A stretch of 37,020 nt of DNA. It comes from Rhodoferax sp. (GTDB lineage: Bacteria; Pseudomonadota; Gammaproteobacteria; Burkholderiales; Burkholderiaceae_C). The stretch is taken from assembly GCF_010365055.1 (NCBI RefSeq), contig NZ_JAAFHA010000035.1, positions 1 to 37,020 on the forward strand. The letters are read 5' to 3'. Positions 8,107 to 15,260 of this stretch are shown here, piece by piece. Each line of letters begins with the position of its first letter. Positions within the stretch are counted from its first letter, which is position 1. Made by a program: the position numbers and the translations under genes. The notes under the pieces were generated by a model. The model saw nothing but the letters and a program-made list of their open reading frames with translations. It was not told the origin of the DNA and did no database searches.

Positions 8107-9531
8107 CGAATTGAGCGCATGCTCGGGTTTAGCGGACCAGACGATCAACTCGATTTTTCGCTTGCCCGGTGCTGCGATGTGTTTCAGCAGCAGCCGGTAG
8201 GTGTCCAGGTCAAATGCCAGCGTGCTGCGGCTGCCCAGGGCGTCCGCCAGTTCGGCCGCGTCATGCACGGTGGCCAGGTGGCACCACTGCTCAAAGATGT
8301 GAATGTCCGTGCGCCCGCTGCGGGCGTTGTATTCACGCAGCCCGATCTTCCCGGCATAGGGCCAGACCTGCAGCTTTTGCTGTGCCAGCGCAAGTTGCAG
8401 CCGAAGGTGGTGCCGCTGCGGCGTCTCTTCGCCACAGCAGACGCCCTGGCAGCGCCCAATCTGGTGGGCAAAACAGCGGCCCTGGCCGGACTCCAGGCCG
8501 AGCGCCTGCAGGCAAAGGCCCTGGCTATCCGCGAGTTCGCGCAGACTTCTGATGGCCTGATTCTTGGAGCGGTAGACGCCGTACATCTGCCCAAATTCCT
8601 GTGGCTGCAAGGCCTCACTGCGCACCAGGGTCAGCAGCGGCCGGGCCAAGGGGTTGTCGGCCAAGCGCCACGCGCACAGCGTGCTCTCGCGGCGCAGTTG
8701 GCGGTTGTAGACCGGTTGTTTTTCCTTTACCAGCCGGGCCTCGAGCAGCAGCGCACCGAGCTCACCGGCGGTCTCCCGCCACTCGACGCGCCGAATCTCC
8801 TGGGCCATGCGCATCTCGCGCGGCGCCCGGCTCGCGGCCTGAAAGTGCGCCACGACCCGGCTGCGCAGCTTGATGCTCTTGCCGATGTACAGGGGCAGCG
8901 GCCCTTCACCAAAAAAAATGTAGACCCCGGCAGTTTCCGGGATGTCAGCCACCGGGGTTTCGAGTTGCGATGGCAGCGTGGCGCTGCTTTGCAACAGCGC
9001 CAGTGCCTGCTGCTGCAGCAACGCCGCGCCGTGTTCCTGCCGGGCAATCTGCAGCCAGGCCTGCATCACCTCGACATCGCCCATGGCGCGGTGCCGCTCT
9101 AGCGTGCTGATGCCATGGCGCTGCATGAGAGCGTCCAGGCCGTGGCCCTTGTGCTGCGGGTACAAGAGGCGCGACAGGCGCACCGTGCACAGGGTCTTGA
9201 CGCGCAGCGCCACCTCCAGGCGGGACAGTTCATTGAGCAAAAAGCCGTGGTCAAAACGCACGTTGTGCGCCACCAGGACCGCGCCGTCAAGCAGTTCCAG
9301 CAAGCGCGCGGCCACCGCCTCAAAGCCGGGGGCGCTGCGCACCATGGCGTTGCTGATGCCCGTCAGGCGCTGGATGAACGGAGCGATCGAGCAGCCCGGG
9401 TTGACCAGCGTGCTCCAGCGCGCCACTTCCTGCCCGTTTTCAAAGCGCACGGCGGCAATCTCGGTGATGCGGTCGTGCACCGGGTTGCCGCCGGTGGTTT
9501 CCAGGTCAAGTAAAACGTAGCAGGGCAGCAT
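8101..9531 (-). CDS. DnaQ-like 3'-5' exonuclease fused to a GIY-YIG (Cho/UvrC-like) nuclease
   Basis: A 476-residue two-nuclease protein, probably acting in DNA repair. Residues 1-165 are a DEDDh exonuclease like the polymerase III epsilon subunit: D9 and E11 in LLDLETTGG, D94, H147 and D152. Residues about 198-282 are a GIY-YIG endonuclease domain like the N-terminal half of UvrC or Cho: GVY at 202-204, YIG at 215-217, E265 and N277. A UvrC-like Cys motif follows (GRCFAHQIGRCQGVC). The C-terminal domain after about 365 is unassigned. All catalytic residues look intact. The start at 9531 has no clear ribosome-binding site. The gene is probably separately transcribed from the Nudix gene 170 bases upstream. 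Confidence 0.9.
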   Translation of the reverse strand: MLPCYVLLDLETTGGNPVHDRITEIAAVRFENGQEVARWSTLVNPGCSIAPFIQRLTGISNAMVRSAPGFEAVAARLLELLDGAVLVAHNVRFDHGFLLNELSRLEVALRVKTLCTVRLSRLLYPQHKGHGLDALMQRHGISTLERHRAMGDVEVMQAWLQIARQEHGAALLQQQALALLQSSATLPSQLETPVADIPETAGVYIFFGEGPLPLYIGKSIKLRSRVVAHFQAASRAPREMRMAQEIRRVEWRETAGELGALLLEARLVKEKQPVYNRQLRRESTLCAWRLADNPLARPLLTLVRSEALQPQEFGQMYGVYRSKNQAIRSLRELADSQGLCLQALGLESGQGRCFAHQIGRCQGVCCGEETPQRHHLRLQLALAQQKLQVWPYAGKIGLREYNARSGRTDIHIFEQWCHLATVHDAAELADALGSRSTLAFDLDTYRLLLKHIAAPGKRKIELIVWSAKPEHALNSL

Positions 9532-9600
9532 GGCGCAACAAAGAGCAGGTCGAGCGCAGGATCAAAAGGAATCAGTACGAGGGCAGGTGGCAGCTGGGCA

Positions 9601-9703
9601 TCAGCAAAACATCAACGCCAGCCAGGCCGGGTCGTCGAGCACATTGAGCAGCACAAAGCCACCCACGCGGTAGAACCAGAACTCGGCGAGCGTCTGTAAC
9701 TCA
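9601..9703 (-). pseudogene. Coding-like C-terminal fragment without a start
   Basis: Directly after the Nudix stop, a minus-strand frame reads HELQTLAEFWFYRVGG, then FVLLNVLDDPAWLALMFC and a stop. Codons are strongly typical of the neighbouring genes (GCC, GAG, TTC, GTG, CTG). No start codon or ribosome-binding site fits, since the same frame continues upstream only as an out-of-frame shadow of the Nudix gene. It may be the tail of a lost gene. This is a weak call based on codon use alone. Confidence 0.25.
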
Positions 9704-10246
9704 TGCGATATCAAGGATGTGAATTCCAAAGTGGCCTTTGCTTCGGTCGGCAAAGTAGTGTTCCAGCGTTTCCTTGACGGTTCTGAAGGCGATCTCGTCC
9801 CAGGGGATTTCATCTTCGGCAAACAGCCGCGCTTCGATGGTCTCGAAACCGGGGTCGAACACGTCACTGAGCAGGCGCGCCAGGTAGAACACATGGACCT
9901 GCCCGACGCGGGGCACGTTCAGCAGCGAGAAAAAGCCTTCCAGGGCAAACAGCGCGCCAGATTCTTCCAGCGTTTCCCGCGCCGCACCTTCGGCGACGGT
10001 CTCGTTCATCTCCATGAATCCGGCAGGAAGCGTCCATTTGCCAAAGCGCGGTTCGATATTGCGCTTGCACAGCAACACCTTGTCGCCCCAATAGGGCACG
10101 GTGCCCACCACGTTGAGGGGGTTCTCGTAGTGAATGGTGTGGCAGGCCGGGCAGACCGCGCGGTCTTTAGTGTCGCCATCGTCCGGCACCCGGTAGACCA
10201 CGGCGGTGCCACAGTTTTTGCAGTGTTTGATGGGCGCGCGCAGCAT
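9701..10246 (-). CDS. Nudix hydrolase with N-terminal zinc ribbon
   Basis: A 181-residue pyrophosphohydrolase acting on nucleoside diphosphate-X compounds; the specific substrate is unknown. Cys9, Cys12, Cys32 and Cys35 (HCKNCG and VCPAC) form a zinc ribbon. The Nudix box runs from G76 to A98 and fits Gx5Ex7REUxEExGU: GFMEMNE, seven residues, then RETLEESGA. A longer frame starts at 10345 but would overlap dctP by 77 bases, so I use ATG 10246. It sits 22 bases after dctP on the same strand and may be the last gene of the TRAP cluster. Confidence 0.9.
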   Translation of the reverse strand: MLRAPIKHCKNCGTAVVYRVPDDGDTKDRAVCPACHTIHYENPLNVVGTVPYWGDKVLLCKRNIEPRFGKWTLPAGFMEMNETVAEGAARETLEESGALFALEGFFSLLNVPRVGQVHVFYLARLLSDVFDPGFETIEARLFAEDEIPWDEIAFRTVKETLEHYFADRSKGHFGIHILDIA

Positions 10247-10268
10247 GAAGACAGTGTAATTTGAAAAA

Positions 10269-11360
10269 TCAGGTCTTCTTTGGCTTGGCTTTGGCGGGCG
10301 CAGTGGCCGGTGCAGCTGCGGCTGCCACCTTGCTGTGTTTGGCAATCAGACTGCGTGCCGTGCTGAGCAACTGAGGGCCATCAAAGCCGCGCTTGTTCAT
10401 GTCTTGCACCCATTCCACCTCAAGCATCGCCGCCTTGCGCTTGAATTCCTGCGCATCCGCTTGCGGGATGGTGTAAATCGTATTGCGGCGTGCGAGCGCG
10501 GCCTGCCGACCGGCGGTGTCTCCAGCTTGTTGCACCCGGCCCAGCCAGCCCGAGGTCTGCAAACCTGAATTGTTGTCGATGATGTTTCTCAAATCAGGTG
10601 GCAGTGCCTGGTAGCTGGCCTTGTTCATCGCCAGCACAAAGGTGGCGGTGTAGAGCGCGCCACCGGCAGGGTCAAACTCGCTGTGGAAGCGGGTGAGTTC
10701 ATGCACCTTGACCGACGGCACCACTTCCCAGGGCAGCGCGGCGCCGTCGATGGTGCCTTTGGACAGCGCGTCAGGAATGGCCGGCAGCGGCATGCCTACC
10801 GGTATGGCGCCCAGATAGCCAAGCATCTTGGTGACCTGGCGGGTCGGGCCGCGCATTTTCAGGCCCTTGAGGTCGGCGACCGTCTTGATTTGTTTGTCTT
10901 TGGTGTGGAAGACGCCAGGGCCATGCACCTGTAGCGCCAGCACCTGCGTGTCTTTGAACTCATCTGCCGCCATGGTCTGCATGTATTCCCAGCAGGCGCG
11001 TGAAGTGGCTTCGGCATTGCTCATCATGAAGGGCAGTTCGAACACCTCGATCCGGGGGAAGCGGCCCGCCGTGTAGCCCGGAATCGTCCAGATGATGTCC
11101 GCCACGCCGTCTTTGGCCTGGTCGTACAGTTGCGCCGGGCTGCCGCCGAGTTGCATGGCCGGGTAGGCCTCAAACTGGATGCGGCCGCCTGATTCCTGGC
11201 TGACCTTGTCCATCCAGACCTTGTGCATGTTCAGCCAGACGTTGGACTGCGGCGCCATGAAGGTGTGAAACTTGAGCGTGACGGTGGTGGCAGCTTGGTT
11301 GAGCGTGGGCGCTGTCAGCGCCAGGGCGGCGCTGGTCTTGAGCAGGGTGCGTCTTTGCAT
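10269..11360 (-). CDS. dctP: TRAP transporter substrate-binding protein (DctP family)
   Basis: A 363-residue periplasmic solute receptor that captures an organic acid and hands it to the DctQM membrane unit. The N-terminus has RRTLLK followed by a hydrophobic run and cleavage region near NQAATT, compatible with Tat or Sec export. The mature part shows the DctP pattern (TVTLKFHTFMAPQSN, LKGLKMRGPTRQVTKML, GTIDGAALPWEVV). The arginine of KMRGPTRQ is at the site that usually binds the substrate carboxylate. The last 18 residues are Ala/Pro/Lys-rich (AAAAAPATAPAKAKPKKT), unusual for this family. Genes for DctM and DctQ lie immediately upstream in the operon. Confidence 0.92.
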   Translation of the reverse strand: MQRRTLLKTSAALALTAPTLNQAATTVTLKFHTFMAPQSNVWLNMHKVWMDKVSQESGGRIQFEAYPAMQLGGSPAQLYDQAKDGVADIIWTIPGYTAGRFPRIEVFELPFMMSNAEATSRACWEYMQTMAADEFKDTQVLALQVHGPGVFHTKDKQIKTVADLKGLKMRGPTRQVTKMLGYLGAIPVGMPLPAIPDALSKGTIDGAALPWEVVPSVKVHELTRFHSEFDPAGGALYTATFVLAMNKASYQALPPDLRNIIDNNSGLQTSGWLGRVQQAGDTAGRQAALARRNTIYTIPQADAQEFKRKAAMLEVEWVQDMNKRGFDGPQLLSTARSLIAKHSKVAAAAAPATAPAKAKPKKT

Positions 11361-11378
11361 GATGGCGAATTGAAGGTG

Positions 11379-12722
11379 TCAGGTGATGAATTTGACCAGC
11401 CACAGCGACAGGCCCGGGCAGAACAAGAGCAGGAGTGTACGCAACACATCGCTGACCAAAAATGGCAGCACGCCGCGGTAGCTCTCGGCAATCGGCACCC
11501 CGGGGGCCAGGCTGTTGACGACGTACACATTGAGCCCCACCGGCGGCGCCAGCAGGCCAAAGCCGACCGTCATCAGCACCATGATGCCAAACCAGATGCC
11601 GACCGACTCGGGCGGCATGCCAAAGTCAAGCCCGATCACCAGCGGGAAGAAGATGGGAATGGTGAGCAGCAACATTGACAACTCGTCCATCACCGCGCCC
11701 AGCACCACATAAAACAGCAAGATGCTTGATACCACCCACAAGGGCGACAAGCCCCAGTCTTGCACCACGGCGGCCAACTGGTTCGGCATTTGGGTCAGTG
11801 CCAGCGCCGAGTTCATCAAGTCCGCGCCCAGAAAGACCAGGAAGATCATGGCCGAGCCTTGCGCCGTGGCGTAAAAGCAGTGCGTGAGCTTCTTCAGGCT
11901 GAGCTCGCCCTTGAGCAGCGCCACCCCCAAGGTGGCTGTCGCCCCCACGGCCGCGCCTTCGGTCGGCGTGAACCAGCCACCGTAAATGCCGCCAAACACG
12001 GTTGCAAAGACCAGCGCAATCGGCACGACACCGCGCAGGGCCTGCGCCGCGAGGGGGTGGCCGCCCGCGTCGCTGCGTTCGTGTTGGCTTGCGGTCTTGC
12101 CCGGCGCGTGGCCCGGCACTAGGCGCACATAGACGGCAATGGCGAGCATGTAACCCAGCATGGCGATAAGGCCCGGGACAAAGGCGGCCGCAAACAGCTT
12201 GGAAATGTTCTGCTCGGCCAAAATGGCATAGATCACCAGCGGCACCGAGGGCGGTATCAAGATGCCCAGCGTGCCCCCGGCGGCCAGCGTGCCGGTGGCC
12301 AGGCGACCGGAATAGCCGTGGCGCGTCAGCTCAGGCAGCGCCACCGATGTGATAGTGGCCGCCGTGGCCACCGACGAGCCACAAATGGCGCCAAACGCCG
12401 CACTGGCCAGCACCGTCGCCATCGCCAGCCCTCCGTGGAAGCGCGACATCACGGCACTGGCAAAGCCAAACAGCGCCTTGGAGATGCCGCCCTGGGTGGC
12501 GAAGTGACCCATCAAAATGAACAGGGGAATGACCGACAGCTCGTAGTTGGCGAAGCGGACAAAGGCCAGGCTGTTGAGAAAGCTACTGAACGGTCCCCAG
12601 CCCGCCTGCATGACATAGCCAAGCCCACCGGCGGCAAACATGGCCACCGCAATGGGCACGCGCAGCGCCATCAGGGCGAGCATCAGGGCAATGATCATCA
12701 GGCTGAGCAGCAGCGGACTCAC
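11379..12722 (-). CDS. dctM: TRAP transporter large permease (DctM family)
   Basis: A 447-residue integral membrane protein with about 12 hydrophobic segments that forms the sodium-driven translocation channel of a TRAP transporter. Family landmarks include LRVPIAVAMFAAGGLGY, the internal TAATITSVALPELTRHGYS, IPPSVPLVIYAI and LAPPVGLNVYVV. I place the start at GTG 12722, because GTGA overlaps the TGA stop of dctQ by four bases, a typical sign of translational coupling, and the hydrophobic N-terminus then begins at once. A longer open frame upstream lies wholly over dctQ. Confidence 0.93.
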   Translation of the reverse strand: MSPLLLSLMIIALMLALMALRVPIAVAMFAAGGLGYVMQAGWGPFSSFLNSLAFVRFANYELSVIPLFILMGHFATQGGISKALFGFASAVMSRFHGGLAMATVLASAAFGAICGSSVATAATITSVALPELTRHGYSGRLATGTLAAGGTLGILIPPSVPLVIYAILAEQNISKLFAAAFVPGLIAMLGYMLAIAVYVRLVPGHAPGKTASQHERSDAGGHPLAAQALRGVVPIALVFATVFGGIYGGWFTPTEGAAVGATATLGVALLKGELSLKKLTHCFYATAQGSAMIFLVFLGADLMNSALALTQMPNQLAAVVQDWGLSPLWVVSSILLFYVVLGAVMDELSMLLLTIPIFFPLVIGLDFGMPPESVGIWFGIMVLMTVGFGLLAPPVGLNVYVVNSLAPGVPIAESYRGVLPFLVSDVLRTLLLLFCPGLSLWLVKFIT

Positions 12723-13201
12723 ACATTCCCCCGAAAATGCATGACGCCAGCGCCTAAGCCCTGCACCAGGGCAATCAATGCGGTCAAAGCCAGCGGTGGC
12801 ACCATGCTGGCGTACACCAGCCATTCGGGAAAGTCCAGCAGCATGGTGCCGGAATTCGACTGCAAGGCGTTAAGGGCGCCCACGCCGGTGCGCCAGGTCA
12901 GCAGCGCCATCACCCCGGCCAGCAGCAGCGCGCCGAACCGGTCCAGCTTGAGCGTGGTTCTGACACTGGCTTTGGCGGTGAAAAAGTCGACCGCGATGTT
13001 GCCGCGCTGCCATTGGCACCAGGGCAGAAACAGCGCAATGGCTGCGCCGCTGGCGACGCCCGTCAGTTCAAAGTCACCTGCCAAGCTCAAGCCGAGCGTG
13101 TTGCGCCCGATCAGACTGGCGCAGGTCAGCAGCGCGATGGCGGTCAGAAGGCTGCCGCCCAGAATGGCACACAACCTGGCCAGCGATGCAAGAAGGCGCA
13201 A
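12719..13201 (-). CDS. dctQ: TRAP transporter small permease (DctQ family)
   Basis: A 160-residue protein with four hydrophobic segments (about 10-32, 48-66, 88-106, 128-150), the standard topology of DctQ, which stabilises the DctM channel and helps dock DctP. The segment LPWCQWQRGNIAVDFFT is the characteristic DctQ loop (W-x-x-x-x-G-x-I-x-V-D). It lies 24 bases after the FAH-family gene and overlaps dctM by four bases, so all three are one transcription unit. Confidence 0.9.
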   Translation of the reverse strand: MRLLASLARLCAILGGSLLTAIALLTCASLIGRNTLGLSLAGDFELTGVASGAAIALFLPWCQWQRGNIAVDFFTAKASVRTTLKLDRFGALLLAGVMALLTWRTGVGALNALQSNSGTMLLDFPEWLVYASMVPPLALTALIALVQGLGAGVMHFRGNV

Positions 13202-13225
13202 ACGGTGTTCCGCGCGGTCGCAGTG

Positions 13226-13921
13226 CTATTCGACGGTGAGCGAGATGGTGCCCAGGCCGGTGACGCCGCCCTGGAGCGTGTCTCCCGCCACCACGGCACC
13301 GACGCCTTCGGGCGTGCCGGTGTAGATCAGGTCGCCGGGTTGCAGCGTCCAGGCGCTTGACAGTTGCTCAATGACCTCGGCGATGTTCCAGATCAGTTTG
13401 GAGACCTGGCTGCGTTGGCGGTCCTGCCCGTTGACCTGCAGATAGATTTCAGCCTGGGCGATGTCGCCCGCCGCCGCTGCCGGGGTAATCGGTCCAATCG
13501 GGGCCGAGTCGTCAAAGCCCTTGCCGATGCACCAGGGACGGCCCTGTTTTTTCATCTCGTTTTGCAGGTCGCGCCGCGTCATGTCCAGGCCCACGGCGTA
13601 GCCAAAGATGTGCTGCGCAGCGTCCGCCGCCTTGATATTCTTGCCGCCGGTGCCAATCGCCACCACCAGTTCGATTTCGTGGTGCAGGTTGTGGGTCAGG
13701 CTGGGGTAGGGCAGGCGCGGGGTTTCGCCCGGGTTGACCACCAGCACCGCGTCGGCCGGTTTCATGAAGAAGAAAGGCGCCTCGCGTCCGGTATGGCCCA
13801 TCTCTTTGGCGTGATCTTCGTAGTTGCGGCCGACGCAATAAATGCGGTGCACGGGAAAGCGCGCGGTGCTGCCCACGACTGGGACGGAGGCGATGGGGGC
13901 GGGATCAAAAACGTAAGGCAT
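13226..13921 (-). CDS. Fumarylacetoacetate hydrolase-family protein (fumarylpyruvate hydrolase/acylpyruvase-like)
   Basis: A 231-residue FAH-fold enzyme that should cleave a C-C bond in a beta-diketo acid or decarboxylate a keto acid, using Mg2+. It shows the short single-domain layout of FAHD1/YcgM and fumarylpyruvate hydrolases: RIYCVGRNYEDHAKEMG (the catalytic His region), FFMKPADAV, HEIELVVAIG (metal-binding Glu pair), GYAVGLDMTRRDLQ, KGFDDSAPIGP and GDLIYTGTPEGVGAV. It lies just before dctQ, which suggests that it processes the compound brought in by the TRAP transporter. Substrate is unknown; gentisate-pathway intermediates are one possibility. Confidence 0.9.
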   Translation of the reverse strand: MPYVFDPAPIASVPVVGSTARFPVHRIYCVGRNYEDHAKEMGHTGREAPFFFMKPADAVLVVNPGETPRLPYPSLTHNLHHEIELVVAIGTGGKNIKAADAAQHIFGYAVGLDMTRRDLQNEMKKQGRPWCIGKGFDDSAPIGPITPAAAAGDIAQAEIYLQVNGQDRQRSQVSKLIWNIAEVIEQLSSAWTLQPGDLIYTGTPEGVGAVVAGDTLQGGVTGLGTISLTVE

Positions 13922-13955
13922 GGCGTTTTATCTTTCTGTCAGGAAGTCATCAGAT

Positions 13956-14258
13956 TCAGGCCGATTTGGCCACTAAGTCAAAGTGCTCAACGTTCGGTGC
14001 GCCCGCAAAGAACGGCCCGACAATCGCGCGCCACTCGGCAAAGGCTGGCGACTGGCGAAAGCCCACCGTGTGGTCTTCCAGCGTGTCCCAGAAAATCTGG
14101 AGAACGTAGCGCTCGGGGTTTTCAATGCCCTTATTGACCTTGTAGCCCTGAAACCCCTTGGCCTCATGGATGACGGTTTTCAAACCCCGCTGGATGGCTT
14201 CTTCAAAAGCGGCGTTCTGACCAGGGTGAATGCGAATGTCGGCGAGTTCGAGGATCAT
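13956..14258 (-). CDS. ABM-type (antibiotic biosynthesis monooxygenase-like) small protein
   Basis: A 100-residue dimeric alpha/beta-barrel protein of the ABM/Dabb superfamily. It begins ILELADIRIHPGQNAAFEEAI and ends with the FFAGAPNVEHFDLV strand; the middle GFQGYKVNKGIENPERYVLQIFWD region is the central sheet. Members include small monooxygenases and proteins with no known catalysis. GGAGA lies six bases upstream of the ATG. It is the first gene of the minus-strand run that includes the FAH protein and TRAP genes, so it may share their pathway. Its reaction cannot be deduced. Confidence 0.75.
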   Translation of the reverse strand: MILELADIRIHPGQNAAFEEAIQRGLKTVIHEAKGFQGYKVNKGIENPERYVLQIFWDTLEDHTVGFRQSPAFAEWRAIVGPFFAGAPNVEHFDLVAKSA

Positions 14259-14627
14259 GAAAGTCTCCGTTGTTGTGTTCGGTTTTGACAGGTCTTGAGT
14301 CTAACTTCACCAATCGGCGGTGCGCCGCCACTTGGTCAAGTGCGTGTCTTTTCGGGCCTGGCCCTCTTGCTGGCGATCTCCAATGGCAAAGTCCTGCCGA
14401 CCGGTCAACGCCCCTTGAGGACCGTTGTGTGCTTACGCTATCGAAAAAAGCCGGCAATCAGCACCGCCACTGAAAGCCGCATAATGCAGCGGCCAAGTGG
14501 TTTGTCCAACACGGGGAAACGGCAGTGGCCGCAGTTCTTATGGAAATAGTGGACACCACTCAGGGGCGTGTCACCAGCAAGAATAAATGTGGCGATTGAA
14601 GGGCTTGGTAATTACAAGGACGCAAGC
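14259..14627. other. Intergenic stretch between ABM gene and Ala-rich gene
   Basis: I see no convincing gene in these 369 bases. They hold divergent promoters for the two flanking genes, which I could not place with confidence. Small inverted repeats are visible: GGCGG-TGCG-CCGCC near 14316-14329 and AGTGG-ACA-CCACT near 14548-14560. A frame from GTG 14568 runs into the Ala-rich gene, but the better start is at 14628. Confidence 0.4.
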
Positions 14628-15128
14628 ATGGGTAAGGCACAGGCTGCATTAGAGGCAGCGAATGAGGCGTGGGGGCTGACGCAGGATGCGCTGAGACACG
14701 GAGCGGCGGACCGGGATGCCTCAGCGATATTGGGGGATGCGGACAAGGCACTGATCGCGTCACAGAAGGCGGCGCTGACAGCATTGACAGCGTCGCAGGT
14801 AACGGAACAGGCGGTACTGACAGCCTCACAGGCACCGGAACAGGCGACACAGGTGATGGCACCGCAAGTGCTGACAGTGCAACAGGCAACGGCACAGTCA
14901 GCGCTGATCGTGGCGCAGGAAACAGCATTGTTGGCAGAGGCGGCGGCACAGACTGTGGCAGACGCTGCGGCACTGGCTCTGCAAATAGCTGCCCAGGCAG
15001 CCGCACAGGCGGTGGCGCAGAAAGCAGCACAGGCAGCGGCCCAAGAAGCGGCGCAGACGGCCGCAGAGGCGGCGCTGGTCGCGGCACAGGCGGTGGCACT
15101 GGCTGAGAAGGCGATAAACGCGAATTGA
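14628..15128 (+). CDS. Alanine-rich helical repeat protein of unknown function
   Basis: I do not recognise this 166-residue protein. About 62 residues (37%) are Ala, rising above half in the last 60. The C-terminal part is a run of tetrapeptides: AAAQ, AVAQ, KAAQ, AAAQ, EAAQ, TAAE, AALV (14997-15080), matching a degenerate 12-bp DNA repeat. No Cys, one Trp, almost no Pro: probably one long helix or coiled coil. AAGGA lies seven bases upstream of ATG 14628, which favours it over GTG 14568. Codons are mostly GCG/GCA, unlike the GCC-rich neighbours. The same stretch is also open in several other frames because of its composition, so coding is likely but not certain. Phasin-like, histone-like or structural roles are only guesses. 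Confidence 0.5.
   Translation: MGKAQAALEAANEAWGLTQDALRHGAADRDASAILGDADKALIASQKAALTALTASQVTEQAVLTASQAPEQATQVMAPQVLTVQQATAQSALIVAQETALLAEAAAQTVADAAALALQIAAQAAAQAVAQKAAQAAAQEAAQTAAEAALVAAQAVALAEKAINAN
14997..15068 (+). repeat. Degenerate 12-bp tandem repeats (six units)
   Basis: Six successive 12-bp units of the form NNN-GCN-GCN-CAG encode x-A-A-Q tetrapeptides (the second unit reads AVAQ and the last ends GAG). The units begin at 14997, 15009, 15021, 15033, 15045 and 15057. Third positions vary more than first and second ones, which fits selection on the protein. Confidence 0.6.
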
Positions 15129-15260
15129 GGAAGTTTCTCGCGCGTCATTGGCTAACGTAGCTGAGAAACCGCACTAAGCAACTGAGTTCACCCGATTTGC
15201 AGAGGCTTCGCGTGGTCTGCCTGCGGAGCCGCGACCGGGCCTGCGGTATGCTGCACCCCC

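Noticed and set aside
8119-9102. A 327-codon plus-strand frame across the exonuclease gene
   Set aside because: Antisense shadow of a gene with intact catalytic motifs.
13950-13977. AGGCCGATTTGGCCACTAAG as a fifth copy of the dispersed repeat
   Set aside because: Only a short, gapped match, fully inside the coding end of the ABM gene, with no downstream landmarks of the repeat.
14669-15106. Gly/Ser/Thr-rich frame overlapping the Ala-rich gene, and proline-rich and Ala/Cys-rich frames on the other strand
   Set aside because: All are products of the same low-complexity DNA; only the Ala-rich frame has a well-placed ribosome-binding site.
15133-15169. Inverted repeat GTTTCTC/GAGAAAC after the Ala-rich gene as a terminator
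   Set aside because: Arms are only 7 bp, 23 bases apart, and no T run follows.
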